Positions 8,435-17,786 of a stretch of DNA of 64,000 nt are shown piece after piece. Under the pieces are notes generated by a model that ran no database searches, was not told the origin of the DNA, and worked only from the letters and a program-made list of their open reading frames with translations. The DNA is taken from contig NZ_FRAU01000012.1 of NCBI RefSeq assembly GCF_900142415.1, positions 1 through 64,000 on the forward strand, in the 5' to 3' direction. Within the stretch, counting starts at the first letter, position 1; every line of letters starts with the position of its first letter. The stretch comes from Rhodothermus profundi. Its GTDB lineage: Bacteria > Bacteroidota > Rhodothermia > Rhodothermales > Rhodothermaceae. Made by a program: the position numbers and the translations under genes.

Positions 8435-9005
8435 CGGAGCGACTTCGCAAGGTGAACAGCAAGTAAATGCTCAGGGTAGTGGCTACCAGTGCGACTGCAG
8501 GAAGCACGTAGCGCTCCAGGAGACCCGGACGCTCGGGAGGCAGAGGCGCCTGGGTCTCCGGGAAGGCCGGGTGTTCCAGATGAGGAAGTAGCCGCTGCGC
8601 AACAGTATCTACGGCTACCGGCTGGCACGACCACACGTCCAGCAGGCGCCCATCCGGACTTAGCAATTCATAGCGCAGGGCCAGCGTCACGGTTCGCTGT
8701 AGATGCTGCGCATCGAGGCGGGCATACGCGACACGAGCGGCTTCGATCCGGTAACGTAGCGTAGGAAGACGCAGGGTATCGCCGAAGTACACCTGCCGCT
8801 GCTCCTGTAGCCAGTGGGCTTCAAGATGAACGCGCAGGTAGGGGAGGGTATCGGGCGCCTCCAGGCGAAACGCCTGTAGCGTATCGGGCAACGCCAGACA
8901 GGTGCGCGCCAGCTCCTGAAAGCGTTCCAGATTAGTAGGTTGGGCTGCGGCCGGCGTGCGGCTGCTCCAGAAGAACAGGCTAAGCAGAAGCAAAAGGCGT
9001 CGCAT
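8415..9005 (-). CDS. Secreted, C-terminally anchored protein of unknown function
   Basis: I chose the ATG at 9005, giving 196 residues that begin MRRLLLLLSLFFW, a good signal peptide ending near AAAQ. An upstream start would add eight residues that spoil it. The middle is mostly beta-strand-like (DTLRLPTLRYRIEAARVAY) with two cysteines. A hydrophobic helix near the C-terminus (YVLPAVALVATTLSIYLLF) followed by basic residues indicates a membrane anchor, with the bulk outside the cytoplasm. No recognised domain. The 20-base overlap with the Ig-like lipoprotein gene points to co-translation and a possible shared envelope role. Confidence 0.7.
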   Translation of the reverse strand: MRRLLLLLSLFFWSSRTPAAAQPTNLERFQELARTCLALPDTLQAFRLEAPDTLPYLRVHLEAHWLQEQRQVYFGDTLRLPTLRYRIEAARVAYARLDAQHLQRTVTLALRYELLSPDGRLLDVWSCQPVAVDTVAQRLLPHLEHPAFPETQAPLPPERPGLLERYVLPAVALVATTLSIYLLFTLRSRSGDAPRP

Positions 9006-9102
9006 GCAACCCTGTGCTTTTACGCTCAAAGATCTGAAATCCCGAAGCCAAAGTCAGCCAGGGGCGTTCTGTAAAAACTTTCAGTAAGCTGAAACTCGCT
9101 TC

Positions 9103-9882
9103 ATGCTGACGCGGCGTCGCCTGAAAGAGCTGGCTCGGTTGCATCAGCGTAAATACCGGGAAGCGCTGGGGCAATATCTGGTCGAAGGGGTTCGGCTGCT
9201 GGAAGCCGCTCTGGAGAGTCAGGCTCCTCTGGTGGAAGTTTTAGTGACCGAGGAAGCGCGCCGCCGTCCTGAGGTGCGAAAGCTGGTGGCGCGGGTTTCG
9301 GTGCCGGTTGCCGTTGTGTCGGAGCCGGTGATGGCACGTCTGTCGGACGTAGAAACCAGTCAGGGGGTGCTGGCGGTGGCGCGGCTGCGGTGGGAGGCCC
9401 CGGAGCACCTGATGCGCTGTCGTTGCATTCTGGCGCTTGATGGATTGCAGGATCCCGGAAATGCCGGGACTATCCTGCGCTCGGCGGCCTGGTTCGGGGT
9501 AGAAGCAGTAGTGGCAGGTGCCGGAACGGTAGATCTGTACAATCCCAAGGTAGTACGGGCCGCCATGGGAAGCCACTGGGATCTGACGCTGGTGCGAGCA
9601 GGCGACCTGGCGGCATTACTCAGGCACCTCCAGCGTAAGGGCTTCAGTTGCTACGGGGCCGATCTGGAAGGCATTCCGGCTCCTCGATGGCAGCCCCGTT
9701 CTCCTGCCGTGCTGGTATTGGGCAACGAAGCGCATGGGCTGCGCCCAGCCGTGCAAAAGCAACTGGCGGAACGGGTCATGGTACCGGGAACGGTACGCCG
9801 ACGAGCTACCGAATCGCTGAACGTTGCTATGGCGGCCACAGTGCTGCTCTATGAGTGGCTGGGACGTTGCAGGCAATGGTAA
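9103..9882 (+). CDS. TrmH/SpoU-family RNA 2'-O-methyltransferase
   Basis: A 259-residue SPOUT methyltransferase. An N-terminal substrate-binding domain (about 1-95, with KYREALGQYLVEGVRLLEAAL) precedes the knotted catalytic domain. The three SpoU motifs are visible: DPGNAGTILRSAAWFG (motif 1), VLVLGNEAHGL (motif 2) and ATESLNVAMAATVLLYEW (motif 3). Members methylate ribose in tRNA or 23S rRNA with SAM. The N-terminal domain resembles RlmB/TsnR-type enzymes, but the target nucleotide cannot be told. It is divergent from the secreted-protein gene and probably monocistronic. Confidence 0.92.
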   Translation: MLTRRRLKELARLHQRKYREALGQYLVEGVRLLEAALESQAPLVEVLVTEEARRRPEVRKLVARVSVPVAVVSEPVMARLSDVETSQGVLAVARLRWEAPEHLMRCRCILALDGLQDPGNAGTILRSAAWFGVEAVVAGAGTVDLYNPKVVRAAMGSHWDLTLVRAGDLAALLRHLQRKGFSCYGADLEGIPAPRWQPRSPAVLVLGNEAHGLRPAVQKQLAERVMVPGTVRRRATESLNVAMAATVLLYEWLGRCRQW

Positions 9883-10006
9883 AGATTCGGGGCGATCCTC
9901 TTCAAAGGATAGAATTTTCAAGCAACCTATAACAGGCTTACGCTTCTATCTGTAAGGGTGCTCATCGTATATTTAAAAAACTGTAGTCATAGATTAAGCG
10001 TCTCCT

Positions 10007-11227
10007 ATGGAGATTCCTGCCCTTCAAGGGATGACCATCGGCCAGGCCCTCCTGCCGATGGAAAAACCGCTGCGGTTACGTGAGCAGCACCGCTCACTGC
10101 GCATTGGAGTGCCCCGAGAGGTGGCAAATGAAGAGCGGCGGGTGGCCCTGGCGCCCAGCGGTGTGGCGACGCTGATTGCCAACGGGCACGAAGTCTACGT
10201 GGAGCAAGGAGCCGGCGTGCTGGCAAACTTTCCCGATACTGAATACATGGAAGCCGGGGCCCAGATCGTGGCGACACCAGAGGATCTCTACAGTCAGTGT
10301 GAGCTCATTGTCAAAGTAGGACGGCCGACCGAAGAAGAACTCAAGCTCTTGCAGGAAAACCAGGTGCTCATCTCGGCGCTGCATCTGGGGTCGGCCACGC
10401 CGGACTTCTTCCGGCGGCTTATGGAACTGGGCATTACTGGGATCGGATTTGAATTCATTCGCGATTCAGACGGCACGCTGCCCATTGTGCGCATGATGCA
10501 TGAGATCATGGGCTCCATGGCGGTCCAGATTGCGGCGCGCTATCTGGAGAGCAACGAAGGGGGCAAGGGTGTTATGCTGGGAGGTATTTCAGGCGTGCCG
10601 CCTGCTACGGTGGTGATTATCGGGGCCGGAGTTGTTGGAGAGTGGGCTGCCCGCACGGCGCTGGGCTTTGGGGCGCATGTTGTAGTGCTGGATACCGACC
10701 TGGGGGCGTTGCGGGCCATTGAGCATTTCTTGGATCGACGGGTAACCACCGCGATGGCCTCGGTTGAATATATTCGCAAGGCGTTGCGGTCGGCTGATGT
10801 GGTCATTGGGGCCAAGATGGGCGAAGGACAGCGCGCGCCTATTCTGGTAACCGAAGACATGGTCGCCGAAATGCAGCCCGGTTCGGTCATTGTGGACACC
10901 ATGATCGACCAGGGCGGGTGTATTGAGACCAGTCGCCCCACCACGCACTCCAATCCTGTGTTCCGAAAGTACGAGGTGATCCACTACTGCGTGCCAAACA
11001 TGCCCTCCAACGCAGCGCGAACTGCTACCTATGCGCTAAATAACGTGCTGGTCCCCTATTTGATTGAAATTGGCGAGAGTGGCTCCATCCATGAGGCCCT
11101 CTGGCGCAATGTAGGGTTGCGGAATGGCACGTACGTTTACCGCCGCCATCTGACCAAAAAAAGTCTGGCTACTATGTTTGGGCTGCCCTACCGGGACATT
11201 GAGCTGCTGATCGCCTCAGGACTCTAA
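10007..11227 (+). CDS. ald: Alanine dehydrogenase
   Basis: A 406-residue NAD-dependent enzyme converting L-alanine to pyruvate and ammonia. The alanine dehydrogenase/transhydrogenase N-domain shows GVPREVANEERRVALAP and VKVGRP. The Rossmann domain carries VVIIGAGVVGEWAARTALG followed by a terminal acidic residue in VLDTD, favouring NAD. The C-terminal part has NVGLRNGTYVYRRHLTKKSLA. It is about 30 residues longer than typical Ald because of an N-terminal extension before LRIGVPRE. An AT-rich box (TATATTTA at 9969-9976) precedes it. Its end overlaps the convergent lacI-type gene by four bases. Confidence 0.9.
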   Translation: MEIPALQGMTIGQALLPMEKPLRLREQHRSLRIGVPREVANEERRVALAPSGVATLIANGHEVYVEQGAGVLANFPDTEYMEAGAQIVATPEDLYSQCELIVKVGRPTEEELKLLQENQVLISALHLGSATPDFFRRLMELGITGIGFEFIRDSDGTLPIVRMMHEIMGSMAVQIAARYLESNEGGKGVMLGGISGVPPATVVIIGAGVVGEWAARTALGFGAHVVVLDTDLGALRAIEHFLDRRVTTAMASVEYIRKALRSADVVIGAKMGEGQRAPILVTEDMVAEMQPGSVIVDTMIDQGGCIETSRPTTHSNPVFRKYEVIHYCVPNMPSNAARTATYALNNVLVPYLIEIGESGSIHEALWRNVGLRNGTYVYRRHLTKKSLATMFGLPYRDIELLIASGL

Positions 11228-12267
11228 GCGGGCAGGTGTAGCGGACGGGTGGTGGCGCGGAGGACTAGCTCAGAATGCAGATGGATTTTTTCAATAGAAA
11301 CGGGCCGGTCCGCTTCAATATGACGGATCAGCATTTCCGTTGCTTTCTCTCCCATGGTTTTTTTAGGGACGTGCACCGTTGAAAGCAACCACGGGGTATA
11401 GCGGAGGAATTCCAGGTCGTCAAACCCCATCACTGATACGTCGTCGGGAACTCGAATGCCCCGTTCTTGCAGCGCCCGAAGTACCCCAAGGGCTACAAGG
11501 TCGTTATAACAGGCGATAGCCGTCGGCCTGGGAGAAGGTCGCCGCGCAAAGTAGGCCTGAGCCGCTTCGTATCCATCCCGAGCGCGGGCACCTGCATAGA
11601 TAACCTGATCATCCGACAGGGATCGGTTGAAAGCGCTGAAGGCGCGGCGAACGCCTTCGAGCCGCTCTTTTGCATGCGGCGAGTATTGCGGTCCGGCAAA
11701 GTAAACAATATGCGCATGTCCTTGCTCAATGAGGTATTGAATCGCTGCCTGAGCGGCGTATGTGTTATCAATGTCTACGAGGTTAGCCTGCAGTCCAGGA
11801 ATGCGCTCCAGCAGCACGAACGGGATGTTGCGGCGCTTGAGTTCAAAGAGGTGGGATAGATCTGCTTCGTCACTGAAAACCGGCGTGATAATAAAACCAT
11901 TGACATCCTGGGCGATCATAAGCTGGATAATCTGCTGCTCTGCCTGAAGCGATCCCTCAGAGCTGGCAACGAGAATGGTATATCCCTGGGCTTCGGCTAC
12001 CTGCCGTGCTCCGGCGATTAATTCCGCATAGTATGGATTATCGCCTTCTTTAATAATGAAGCCTATGCTGCGTTCGCTATCGGAGCGGAATCGATGCCGA
12101 GCGAACTCGCGGGGACGATAGTTCAGTTCACGGATTACGGCCAATACTTTGGCCCGGGTGGCTGCGCTAACCGTATCCCGGTTGTTTAGAACGGCTGATA
12201 CCGTAGCTTTGGAGACGCCGGCAAGGCGAGCTACGTCTGAAATCGTCGGGTTACGGTGGGGTTGCAT
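11224..12267 (-). CDS. LacI-family transcriptional regulator
   Basis: 347 residues from the ATG at 12267; an in-frame TTG at 12291 would add eight. The N-terminal helix-turn-helix with hinge helix reads TISDVARLAGVSKATVSAVL and continues to about residue 60. A periplasmic-binding-protein-like sugar-sensing core follows (GFIIKEGDNPYYAELIAGARQ, ending in ISIEKIHLHSELVLR-type sequence). LacI proteins repress sugar genes until an effector binds. A CG-centred near-palindrome of LacI operator type lies just downstream of its likely promoter, suggesting autorepression. The divergent sodium/solute symporter 0.65 kb away is the obvious other target. The effector is unknown. Confidence 0.92.
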   Translation of the reverse strand: MQPHRNPTISDVARLAGVSKATVSAVLNNRDTVSAATRAKVLAVIRELNYRPREFARHRFRSDSERSIGFIIKEGDNPYYAELIAGARQVAEAQGYTILVASSEGSLQAEQQIIQLMIAQDVNGFIITPVFSDEADLSHLFELKRRNIPFVLLERIPGLQANLVDIDNTYAAQAAIQYLIEQGHAHIVYFAGPQYSPHAKERLEGVRRAFSAFNRSLSDDQVIYAGARARDGYEAAQAYFARRPSPRPTAIACYNDLVALGVLRALQERGIRVPDDVSVMGFDDLEFLRYTPWLLSTVHVPKKTMGEKATEMLIRHIEADRPVSIEKIHLHSELVLRATTRPLHLPA

Positions 12268-12304
12268 AGGAGGATTGCGGTTCCTGCCCAATAAACTGTG
12301 TCAC

Positions 12305-12357
12305 TAAATCGGTTTAAATTCTACTAAAATATAATAGCGCGCGTTTGCTAATTTCAA
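12305..12357 (-). promoter_or_regulatory. Promoter and operator of the lacI-type gene
   Basis: On the minus strand TTG (12357-12355) and TATATTTT (12333-12326) are 21 bases apart, fitting the Bacteroidota-type TTG-N19/21-TAnnTTTG promoter. Ten bases downstream, 12305-12316 reads TAAATCGGTTTA on the plus strand, an almost perfect 12-bp palindrome with the central CG typical of LacI-family operators. Its placement just past the promoter suits autorepression. Inference from pattern only. Confidence 0.5.
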
Positions 12358-12914
12358 TGAGTGACAAACGCCGAGTTCAGCAGTTCTATGAACTTCGATC
12401 CATCAGGCCGATATCTTGCAAATCCTGCGGCTTGCAGACTGTTGACTGGAGATGCGAAGTACTAATGGTGGAGATGTCTTTATTAGTGTTCGTTACCGAT
12501 GAGGTGTGAGGCGTTCAAAATCGGCAGGGAGTGCATTAAAGCCTTTTGTGGCGGCCTTATGCAGCAGGATTTTTTATACTTTATAAGAATTTGCGTGATG
12601 CCTTTGGAGTATTGCGCAATCAAATAGATATTTAGTCTTCAACGACGAGCTTTGCTACCATAAAACTGTCAGGCGGTTGTGGTGCCAATATGCCGAAGCC
12701 AGCCGGTGATTGTTCGAAAAACTGGGAGGATTGCACGCCATCAGGGGGACTTCAAGCAGGATAGCTGCTGCATTGATTGAGGAGCTGTTTTTCCTGGCCG
12801 ACCGGGCAAAAGTGAGCCGATTGGGTTTGCGGTATAGATCTTTATCGGCCTCCAGGCCGAGTTTTGAGCGCATAGCAAGGGGTTGATTCGTTAACAGCTT
12901 AACCTGCTGGACGT
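12358..12914. other. 557-bp intergenic region without a supported gene
   Basis: This stretch between the LacI-type gene and the symporter is more AT-rich than its surroundings. One open frame of 72 codons (12655-12873, minus) has no recognisable motif and I do not support it. The symporter promoter must lie here; GTTAACAGCTTAAC at 12891-12904 is an imperfect inverted repeat close to the symporter start. Possibly degraded gene remains. Confidence 0.5.
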
Positions 12915-14588
12915 ATGACGGTACTCGACTGGTTCATCGTTGCGGCCTATTTCGGGATTCTGGCAGCCATTGTCTGGTGGTCCTCGCGCCGCGTCAAAAC
13001 TTCGACAGACTATTTCTTAGCGGGCCGTGATGTGGGCTGGTTTGTGGTCGGCGCTTCGGTTTTTGCGTCAAACATCGGTTCTGAGCACATTGTCGGGCTG
13101 GCGGGCAGTGGAGCCGCCAACGGATTAGCGCAGGCTCACTGGGAGTTGCACGCCTGGATTCTGGTGCTGTTGGCCTGGGTATTCGTGCCGTTCTATTACC
13201 GATCGGGGGTTTTCACAATGCCCGAGTTTCTAGAGCGGCGCTTTAGCAGCCGGGCACGGTGGATCCTTTCGGTGGTGTCGCTGGTGGCCTATGTCTTTAC
13301 AAAGGTGTCGGTAACGGTTTATGCGGGAGCCCTGGTGTTTCGGACGCTGCTGGCCGACGTATTCGGCTCCCCGGATCAGGCCTTCTGGGTGGGTGCGATC
13401 GCAACAGTGTTAGCAACTGGCATCTATACGATTCTCGGAGGGCTTCGGGCAGTGGTCTACACGGAAGTGTTGCAAACGGCTCTGCTGATTCTGGGCAGTG
13501 CGTTTATCACGGTGTTTGGATTGTCAGCGCTGGGCGGATGGAGTGAGCTGCGCGAGGTGGCCCGCCTGCAGGGCGAGCAGTGGGCCCTGTGGCGCTCGAA
13601 CGAGGATCCGAACTTTCCCTGGCTGGGGGTGATGATTGCGTCGGCTATCACGGGCATCTGGTACTGGTGCACCGACCAGTACATTGTGCAACGAACGCTG
13701 GCAGCTCGCTCGCTGCAGGACGCGCGCCGAGGGGCACTCTGGGGGGGATTCTTAAAAGTCTGGCCCGTCTTTATCTTCCTGGTGCCGGGCATGATCGGCT
13801 ACGCGCTGCATCTAAAGGGCATCATTCAGATTCCAACCGACGCTGCAGGGCGCGTGCAGGGAGATATGGTTTTCCCGACGCTGGTGGCCGAGTTGCTGCC
13901 ACTGGGATTGCGCGGGCTGGTGGTGGGCGGTCTGCTTTCGGCGCTGATGTCGTCGCTATCGTCGCTGTTTAATTCGTGTGCGACGCTGTTTACCGTGGAT
14001 ATTTATGAAAAGCTGCGTCCCGGGCGGCCGGAGGCGGAACTGGTGCGCGTGGGACGCATTGCGACGGCCGTAGTAGTAGGCCTGGGGCTCCTATGGATTC
14101 CGATTATGAAGGTGATGGCCGAGTCGAAGGCGGGGCTCTACGACTATCTCCAGAACGTGCAGGGATTCCTGGCGCCGCCCATCACGGCTGTCTTTCTGCT
14201 GGGCATCATGAGCCGCCGAATTAATGCCCGCGGCGCAGTCTGGGGATTGGGAGTTGGCTTTGTGCTGGGGATGGTGAAGCTAACGTTGCAGTCGATGGTG
14301 CAAAACGGCGTGCTGGACCGTTCGACGTGGCTAGGGGCGATAGGGGATTTTAACGGATACTATTTTGCCGGTATCCTCTTCCTGATCAGTGTGTTGATTA
14401 TTGTGGGGGTGTCGCTGTTGACCGAGGCGCCGCCTGAGGAGAAGGTCCGGGGATTGACCTTCCGGACCGTGTCGGCCGAAGACCGAGCAGACAGCCGCAA
14501 AACGTGGGACTGGCGGGATGTGGCGTTGACGCTGGTAGTACTGGGACTGGTGCTGACCATCTATCTGTATTTCTCCTTCTGGGTGTGA
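12915..14588 (+). CDS. Sodium/solute symporter (SGLT-like SSS family)
   Basis: A 557-residue inner-membrane protein with about fourteen hydrophobic helices, beginning VLDWFIVAAYFGILAAIVWW. The family core is clear: STDYFLAGRDVGWFVVGASVFASNIGSEHIVGLAGSGAA in the first helices, and LMSSLSSLFNSCATLFTVDIYEKL around the second sodium site. The GSEHIVGLAGSGA segment resembles the sugar-transporting vSGLT branch, so a sugar or polyol is the likely substrate. The neighbouring sugar-type LacI regulator and downstream transketolase agree with this. The transketolase gene starts ten bases after its stop, so they are probably co-transcribed. Confidence 0.92.
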   Translation: MTVLDWFIVAAYFGILAAIVWWSSRRVKTSTDYFLAGRDVGWFVVGASVFASNIGSEHIVGLAGSGAANGLAQAHWELHAWILVLLAWVFVPFYYRSGVFTMPEFLERRFSSRARWILSVVSLVAYVFTKVSVTVYAGALVFRTLLADVFGSPDQAFWVGAIATVLATGIYTILGGLRAVVYTEVLQTALLILGSAFITVFGLSALGGWSELREVARLQGEQWALWRSNEDPNFPWLGVMIASAITGIWYWCTDQYIVQRTLAARSLQDARRGALWGGFLKVWPVFIFLVPGMIGYALHLKGIIQIPTDAAGRVQGDMVFPTLVAELLPLGLRGLVVGGLLSALMSSLSSLFNSCATLFTVDIYEKLRPGRPEAELVRVGRIATAVVVGLGLLWIPIMKVMAESKAGLYDYLQNVQGFLAPPITAVFLLGIMSRRINARGAVWGLGVGFVLGMVKLTLQSMVQNGVLDRSTWLGAIGDFNGYYFAGILFLISVLIIVGVSLLTEAPPEEKVRGLTFRTVSAEDRADSRKTWDWRDVALTLVVLGLVLTIYLYFSFWV

Positions 14589-14597
14589 AAAGAAGCA

Positions 14598-16652
14598 ATG
14601 CACATGTGTGAGCAAAAGGCAACGGAGATCCCTACGGAGACGCAGTTTGTGCCAGGTGAAGTGGACGAGCTGTGCGTGAACGCGATTCGGTTTCTGGCGA
14701 TTGATGCGGTGGAACAGGCAAAATCGGGCCACCCGGGGATGCCTATGGGGGCTGCCCCGATGGCTTACGTGCTCTGGACCCGGCATCTGCGGCACAATCC
14801 GCGTGATCCCAGATGGCCCAATCGGGATCGGTTCGTGCTTTCGGCCGGGCATGGCTCCATGCTACTCTACGCGCTGCTGCACCTGACCGGCTACGACCTG
14901 CCGCTTGAGGAATTGCAACGCTTTCGACAATGGGGATCACGCACGCCGGGCCATCCGGAGTATGGGCTGACGCCCGGTGTGGAAACAACGACGGGACCCC
15001 TGGGACAGGGCTTCGCAAATGCTGTTGGGATGGCTATTGCGGAGCAGTACCTGGCGGCGCACTTCAACCGCGAGGGTTTCCCGCTTTTTGATCACTTTAC
15101 GTATGTGATTGCCTCCGACGGCGATCTGATGGAAGGGATCTCGCACGAGGCGGCTTCTCTGGCCGGGCATCTGGGGCTGGGGAAGCTGATCGTGCTCTAT
15201 GATGATAACGACATCTCCATTGATGGCTCAACCGACCTCACCTTCACGGAAGACGTGGGGGCGCGCTTTGCGGCGTATGGATGGCACGTGCAGCACGTGG
15301 ACGATGGCAACGATCTCGCGGCGCTTGACGCGGCGCTCTGGCAGGCTCGGGCGGAAGAAGCGCGTCCCTCGCTGATCATTGTGCGCACGCATATCGGCTA
15401 CGGGAGCCCGAACAAGCAGGACTCGCCCGCAGCACATGGCGCACCGCTTGGCCCCGAGGAAGTACGCCTGACCAAACGTAACCTGGGCTGGCCGGAAGAT
15501 CGGACGTTTTACGTGCCAGAAACCGTGTATCGTCATATGCGGCAGGCGGTAGCTCAGGGACAGCGGTTGCAAGCTGCGTGGGAAGCATTGTGGACGCGCT
15601 ACCAGGAAGTGTATCCGGCCGAAGCCGCCGAGCTAACCCGGTGGCTGCATCGACAATTGCCTCAGGGATGGGATGAAGCACTTCCGGTCTTTGAGGCGGG
15701 TAAAGCAGTGGCAACCCGTCGGGCCAGTGGCGCCGTGCTTGACGTGCTGGCAACGCGTCTGCCCGAGCTCATCGGTGGATCGGCCGATCTGGCCGAGTCG
15801 AATAAAACGCACCCGAAAGGGCGCGCAGCTTTCAGCCGCACCAATCGAAAAGGGGGCTATCTCCACTTTGGCGTGCGCGAACATGCCATGGCGGCTATCT
15901 GTAACGGACTTTCGCTGCACGGACTGCGAGCCTATGCCAGCACGTTTCTGGTGTTCAGCGACTACCTGCGGCCGTCGCTGCGGCTGAGTGCGCTCATGGA
16001 ACAGCCGGTTATCTATGTGTTTACGCACGATTCCATCGGACTGGGAGAAGATGGCCCTACCCATCAGCCAGTTGAGCACCTGGCCAGCCTGCGCGCTATT
16101 CCCAATGTGGTCGTGCTGCGACCGGCCGATGCCACCGAAACGGTAGAAGCCTGGAAGGTGGCGCTGGAACGCGAAGAAGGCCCTACTCTCCTGGTGCTGA
16201 CGCGGCAGAGTGTGCCCGTACTGGATCGGCAGCGGCTGGCACCGGCTGAAGGGGTTCGTCGGGGCGCTTACGTGCTGAAAGAAGCCCAGGGCACGTTGCA
16301 GGCGATCCTGCTGGCTTCCGGCAGCGAAGTGCATGTAGCCCTGGCAGCCGCTGAACAGCTCGAAGCGGAGGGGATCGGAACGCGCGTGGTCAGCGTCCCT
16401 TCCTGGGAGCTCTTCAAGCAGCAGGAACCAGCGTACCAGACTTCGGTGCTGCCTCCAGACGTAACGGTGCGGGTCGCTGTCGAGGCCGGGGTTGAACAGG
16501 GATGGGAACAATGGGTGGGATGCCAGGGCCGAATCGTCAGCCTCGAACACTTCGGGGCTTCGGCACCCGGGACCGTTCTGTTTGAAAAATTTGGCTTTAC
16601 GCCCGAACGAGTGGCCGGCGAAGTGCGCGCTCTGCTGGAGCAGACGTCCTGA
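14598..16652 (+). CDS. tkt: Transketolase
   Basis: A 684-residue thiamine-diphosphate enzyme of the pentose phosphate pathway. Motifs: [20 protein letters not shown] with the catalytic-site histidine, the ThDP/Mg motif [20 protein letters not shown] continuing to [10 protein letters not shown], and the pyrimidine-domain segment [25 protein letters not shown]. Length is typical. It moves two-carbon units between ketoses and aldoses, giving the cell ribose 5-phosphate and erythrose 4-phosphate. It lies between the symporter and a transaldolase gene, and with rpiA it supplies most of the non-oxidative branch. Confidence 0.97.
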   Translation: MHMCEQKATEIPTETQFVPGEVDELCVNAIRFLAIDAVEQAKSGHPGMPMGAAPMAYVLWTRHLRHNPRDPRWPNRDRFVLSAGHGSMLLYALLHLTGYDLPLEELQRFRQWGSRTPGHPEYGLTPGVETTTGPLGQGFANAVGMAIAEQYLAAHFNREGFPLFDHFTYVIASDGDLMEGISHEAASLAGHLGLGKLIVLYDDNDISIDGSTDLTFTEDVGARFAAYGWHVQHVDDGNDLAALDAALWQARAEEARPSLIIVRTHIGYGSPNKQDSPAAHGAPLGPEEVRLTKRNLGWPEDRTFYVPETVYRHMRQAVAQGQRLQAAWEALWTRYQEVYPAEAAELTRWLHRQLPQGWDEALPVFEAGKAVATRRASGAVLDVLATRLPELIGGSADLAESNKTHPKGRAAFSRTNRKGGYLHFGVREHAMAAICNGLSLHGLRAYASTFLVFSDYLRPSLRLSALMEQPVIYVFTHDSIGLGEDGPTHQPVEHLASLRAIPNVVVLRPADATETVEAWKVALEREEGPTLLVLTRQSVPVLDRQRLAPAEGVRRGAYVLKEAQGTLQAILLASGSEVHVALAAAEQLEAEGIGTRVVSVPSWELFKQQEPAYQTSVLPPDVTVRVAVEAGVEQGWEQWVGCQGRIVSLEHFGASAPGTVLFEKFGFTPERVAGEVRALLEQTS

Positions 16653-16721
16653 TGCAGATGGAGCTTTGAGGCACGGAAAGCGTACGCCCAGAAAGTGTAG
16701 ACTCAAACCACGGCAGCGGTC

Positions 16722-17390
16722 ATGAAATTCTTTCTGGATACGGCCGACCTTGGAGAAATTCGCGAAGCGGCAAGCCTGGGCATCCTTGATGGCGTCACCA
16801 CTAACCCGACGCTTATTCGGAAAGCAGGCGCGCGCGACTTTCACGAACATATCTATCAGATCTGCGAACTGGTCGAAGGTGACGTATCGGCTGAAGTAAC
16901 GGCCACCGACTATGAAGGCATGCTGCAGGAGGCGCGGGCGCTGGCACGCATTCACGAGCGGGTGGTCGTAAAAATCCCGCTGATTGCAGAAGGAATCCGG
17001 GCCATCAAGACGCTTTCGGCTGAAGGGATCCGCACGAACTGTACGCTGTGCTTCTCCCCCACGCAGGCGCTGGTGGCCGCCAAAGCGGGCGCCACGTATA
17101 TCAGTCCGTTTGCTGGTCGGCTTGATGATGTATCTTCCGACGGCCTGCGCGTGATCGAGCAGGTGGTGCGGATTTACCGAAACTATGGCTTTAAGACGCA
17201 GGTGCTGGCTGCTTCGCTGCGCCATCCGATGCACGTGTTGCAGGCAGCGCTTATGGGGGCCGATGTGGCGACCATGCCCTTCAACGTCATGATGCAACTG
17301 CTCAAGCATCCGCTGACGGACGTGGGGCTGGAGCGCTTCCTGAAAGACTGGGAGGCTTACCTGCAAGCGCAACAGATGCAGACTACCTGA
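16722..17390 (+). CDS. Small transaldolase (TalC/FSA-type)
   Basis: A 222-residue TIM-barrel aldolase of the short transaldolase subfamily. It opens [16 protein letters not shown], has [11 protein letters not shown] in strand two and the Schiff-base lysine in [12 protein letters not shown], then [32 protein letters not shown]. The short subfamily includes true transaldolases and fructose-6-phosphate aldolases; sequence alone does not separate them cleanly. Next to transketolase, the transaldolase reaction (sedoheptulose 7-phosphate plus glyceraldehyde 3-phosphate) is more likely. A terminator follows 29 bases after the stop. Confidence 0.93.
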   Translation: MKFFLDTADLGEIREAASLGILDGVTTNPTLIRKAGARDFHEHIYQICELVEGDVSAEVTATDYEGMLQEARALARIHERVVVKIPLIAEGIRAIKTLSAEGIRTNCTLCFSPTQALVAAKAGATYISPFAGRLDDVSSDGLRVIEQVVRIYRNYGFKTQVLAASLRHPMHVLQAALMGADVATMPFNVMMQLLKHPLTDVGLERFLKDWEAYLQAQQMQTT

Positions 17391-17418
17391 TCCCTGTGGT
17401 GCAGCCTGATGCGCCTGA

Positions 17419-17448
17419 AGCTCCGGCGAGCGCGTCGGAGCTTTTTTT
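17419..17448 (+). terminator. Rho-independent terminator after the transaldolase gene
   Basis: Stem AGCTCCG/CGGAGCT (17419-17425 and 17436-17442) followed by seven T (17442-17448). It ends the symporter-transketolase-transaldolase unit. Confidence 0.88.
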
Positions 17449-17646
17449 ATCCTCGCCGGACAGCTACGCGTCCGCAGACGCTGCCTGCCCCCGCCCTTCT
17501 TGCCTGACAGCGCATAAAACCGGGGGCATTCGCTGGCCTCGCACTTTGCGAGGCCGGACGCATGGCTTTTGGAGACGACCGGCCACGCGCGCCCGCGACG
17601 AGCCACGTCCTGCAAACCCTGTGCGATTGGATGGCCGGCAGTTCGT

Positions 17647-17685
17647 AAAACAAAAAAGCTCATCCGGAAAGCAGTCCGGATGAGC
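17647..17685 (-). terminator. Rho-independent terminator after tRNA-Ser
   Basis: On the minus strand, the perfect 11-bp stem GCTCATCCGGA/TCCGGATGAGC with a 6-base loop is followed by TTTTTTGTTTT. It lies 14 bases downstream of the tRNA 3' end and terminates that transcript. Confidence 0.93.
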
Positions 17686-17699
17686 TTGCAAAGCTGGTG

Positions 17700-17786
17700 C
17701 GGAGGGGGTGGGATTCGAACCCACGGTGCCCGTAAGGGCACGCCGGTTTTCAAGACCGGTGCATTCAACCACTCTGCCACCCCTCC
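17700..17786 (-). tRNA. tRNA-Ser (anticodon TGA)
   Basis: The minus strand folds as a complete class II tRNA. The acceptor stem is GGAGGGG/CCCCTCC with discriminator G, and the anticodon stem-loop CCGGT-CTTGAAA-ACCGG gives anticodon TGA. A long variable arm GTGCCCTTACGGGCAC and a T-arm with GGTTCGAATCC complete it. The CCA end is not encoded. The first 22 bases lie inside the 3' end of the upstream methyltransferase reading frame. Confidence 0.96.

Noticed and set aside
12655-12873. A 72-codon minus-strand frame in the LacI-symporter gap
   Set aside because: No motif, no ribosome-binding site, and composition unlike nearby genes; at best a gene remnant.
15633-17780. A 715-codon minus-strand open frame across transketolase and transaldolase
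   Set aside because: It is antisense to two well-matched enzymes, has low-complexity composition and no motif; a shadow of GC-rich codon use.
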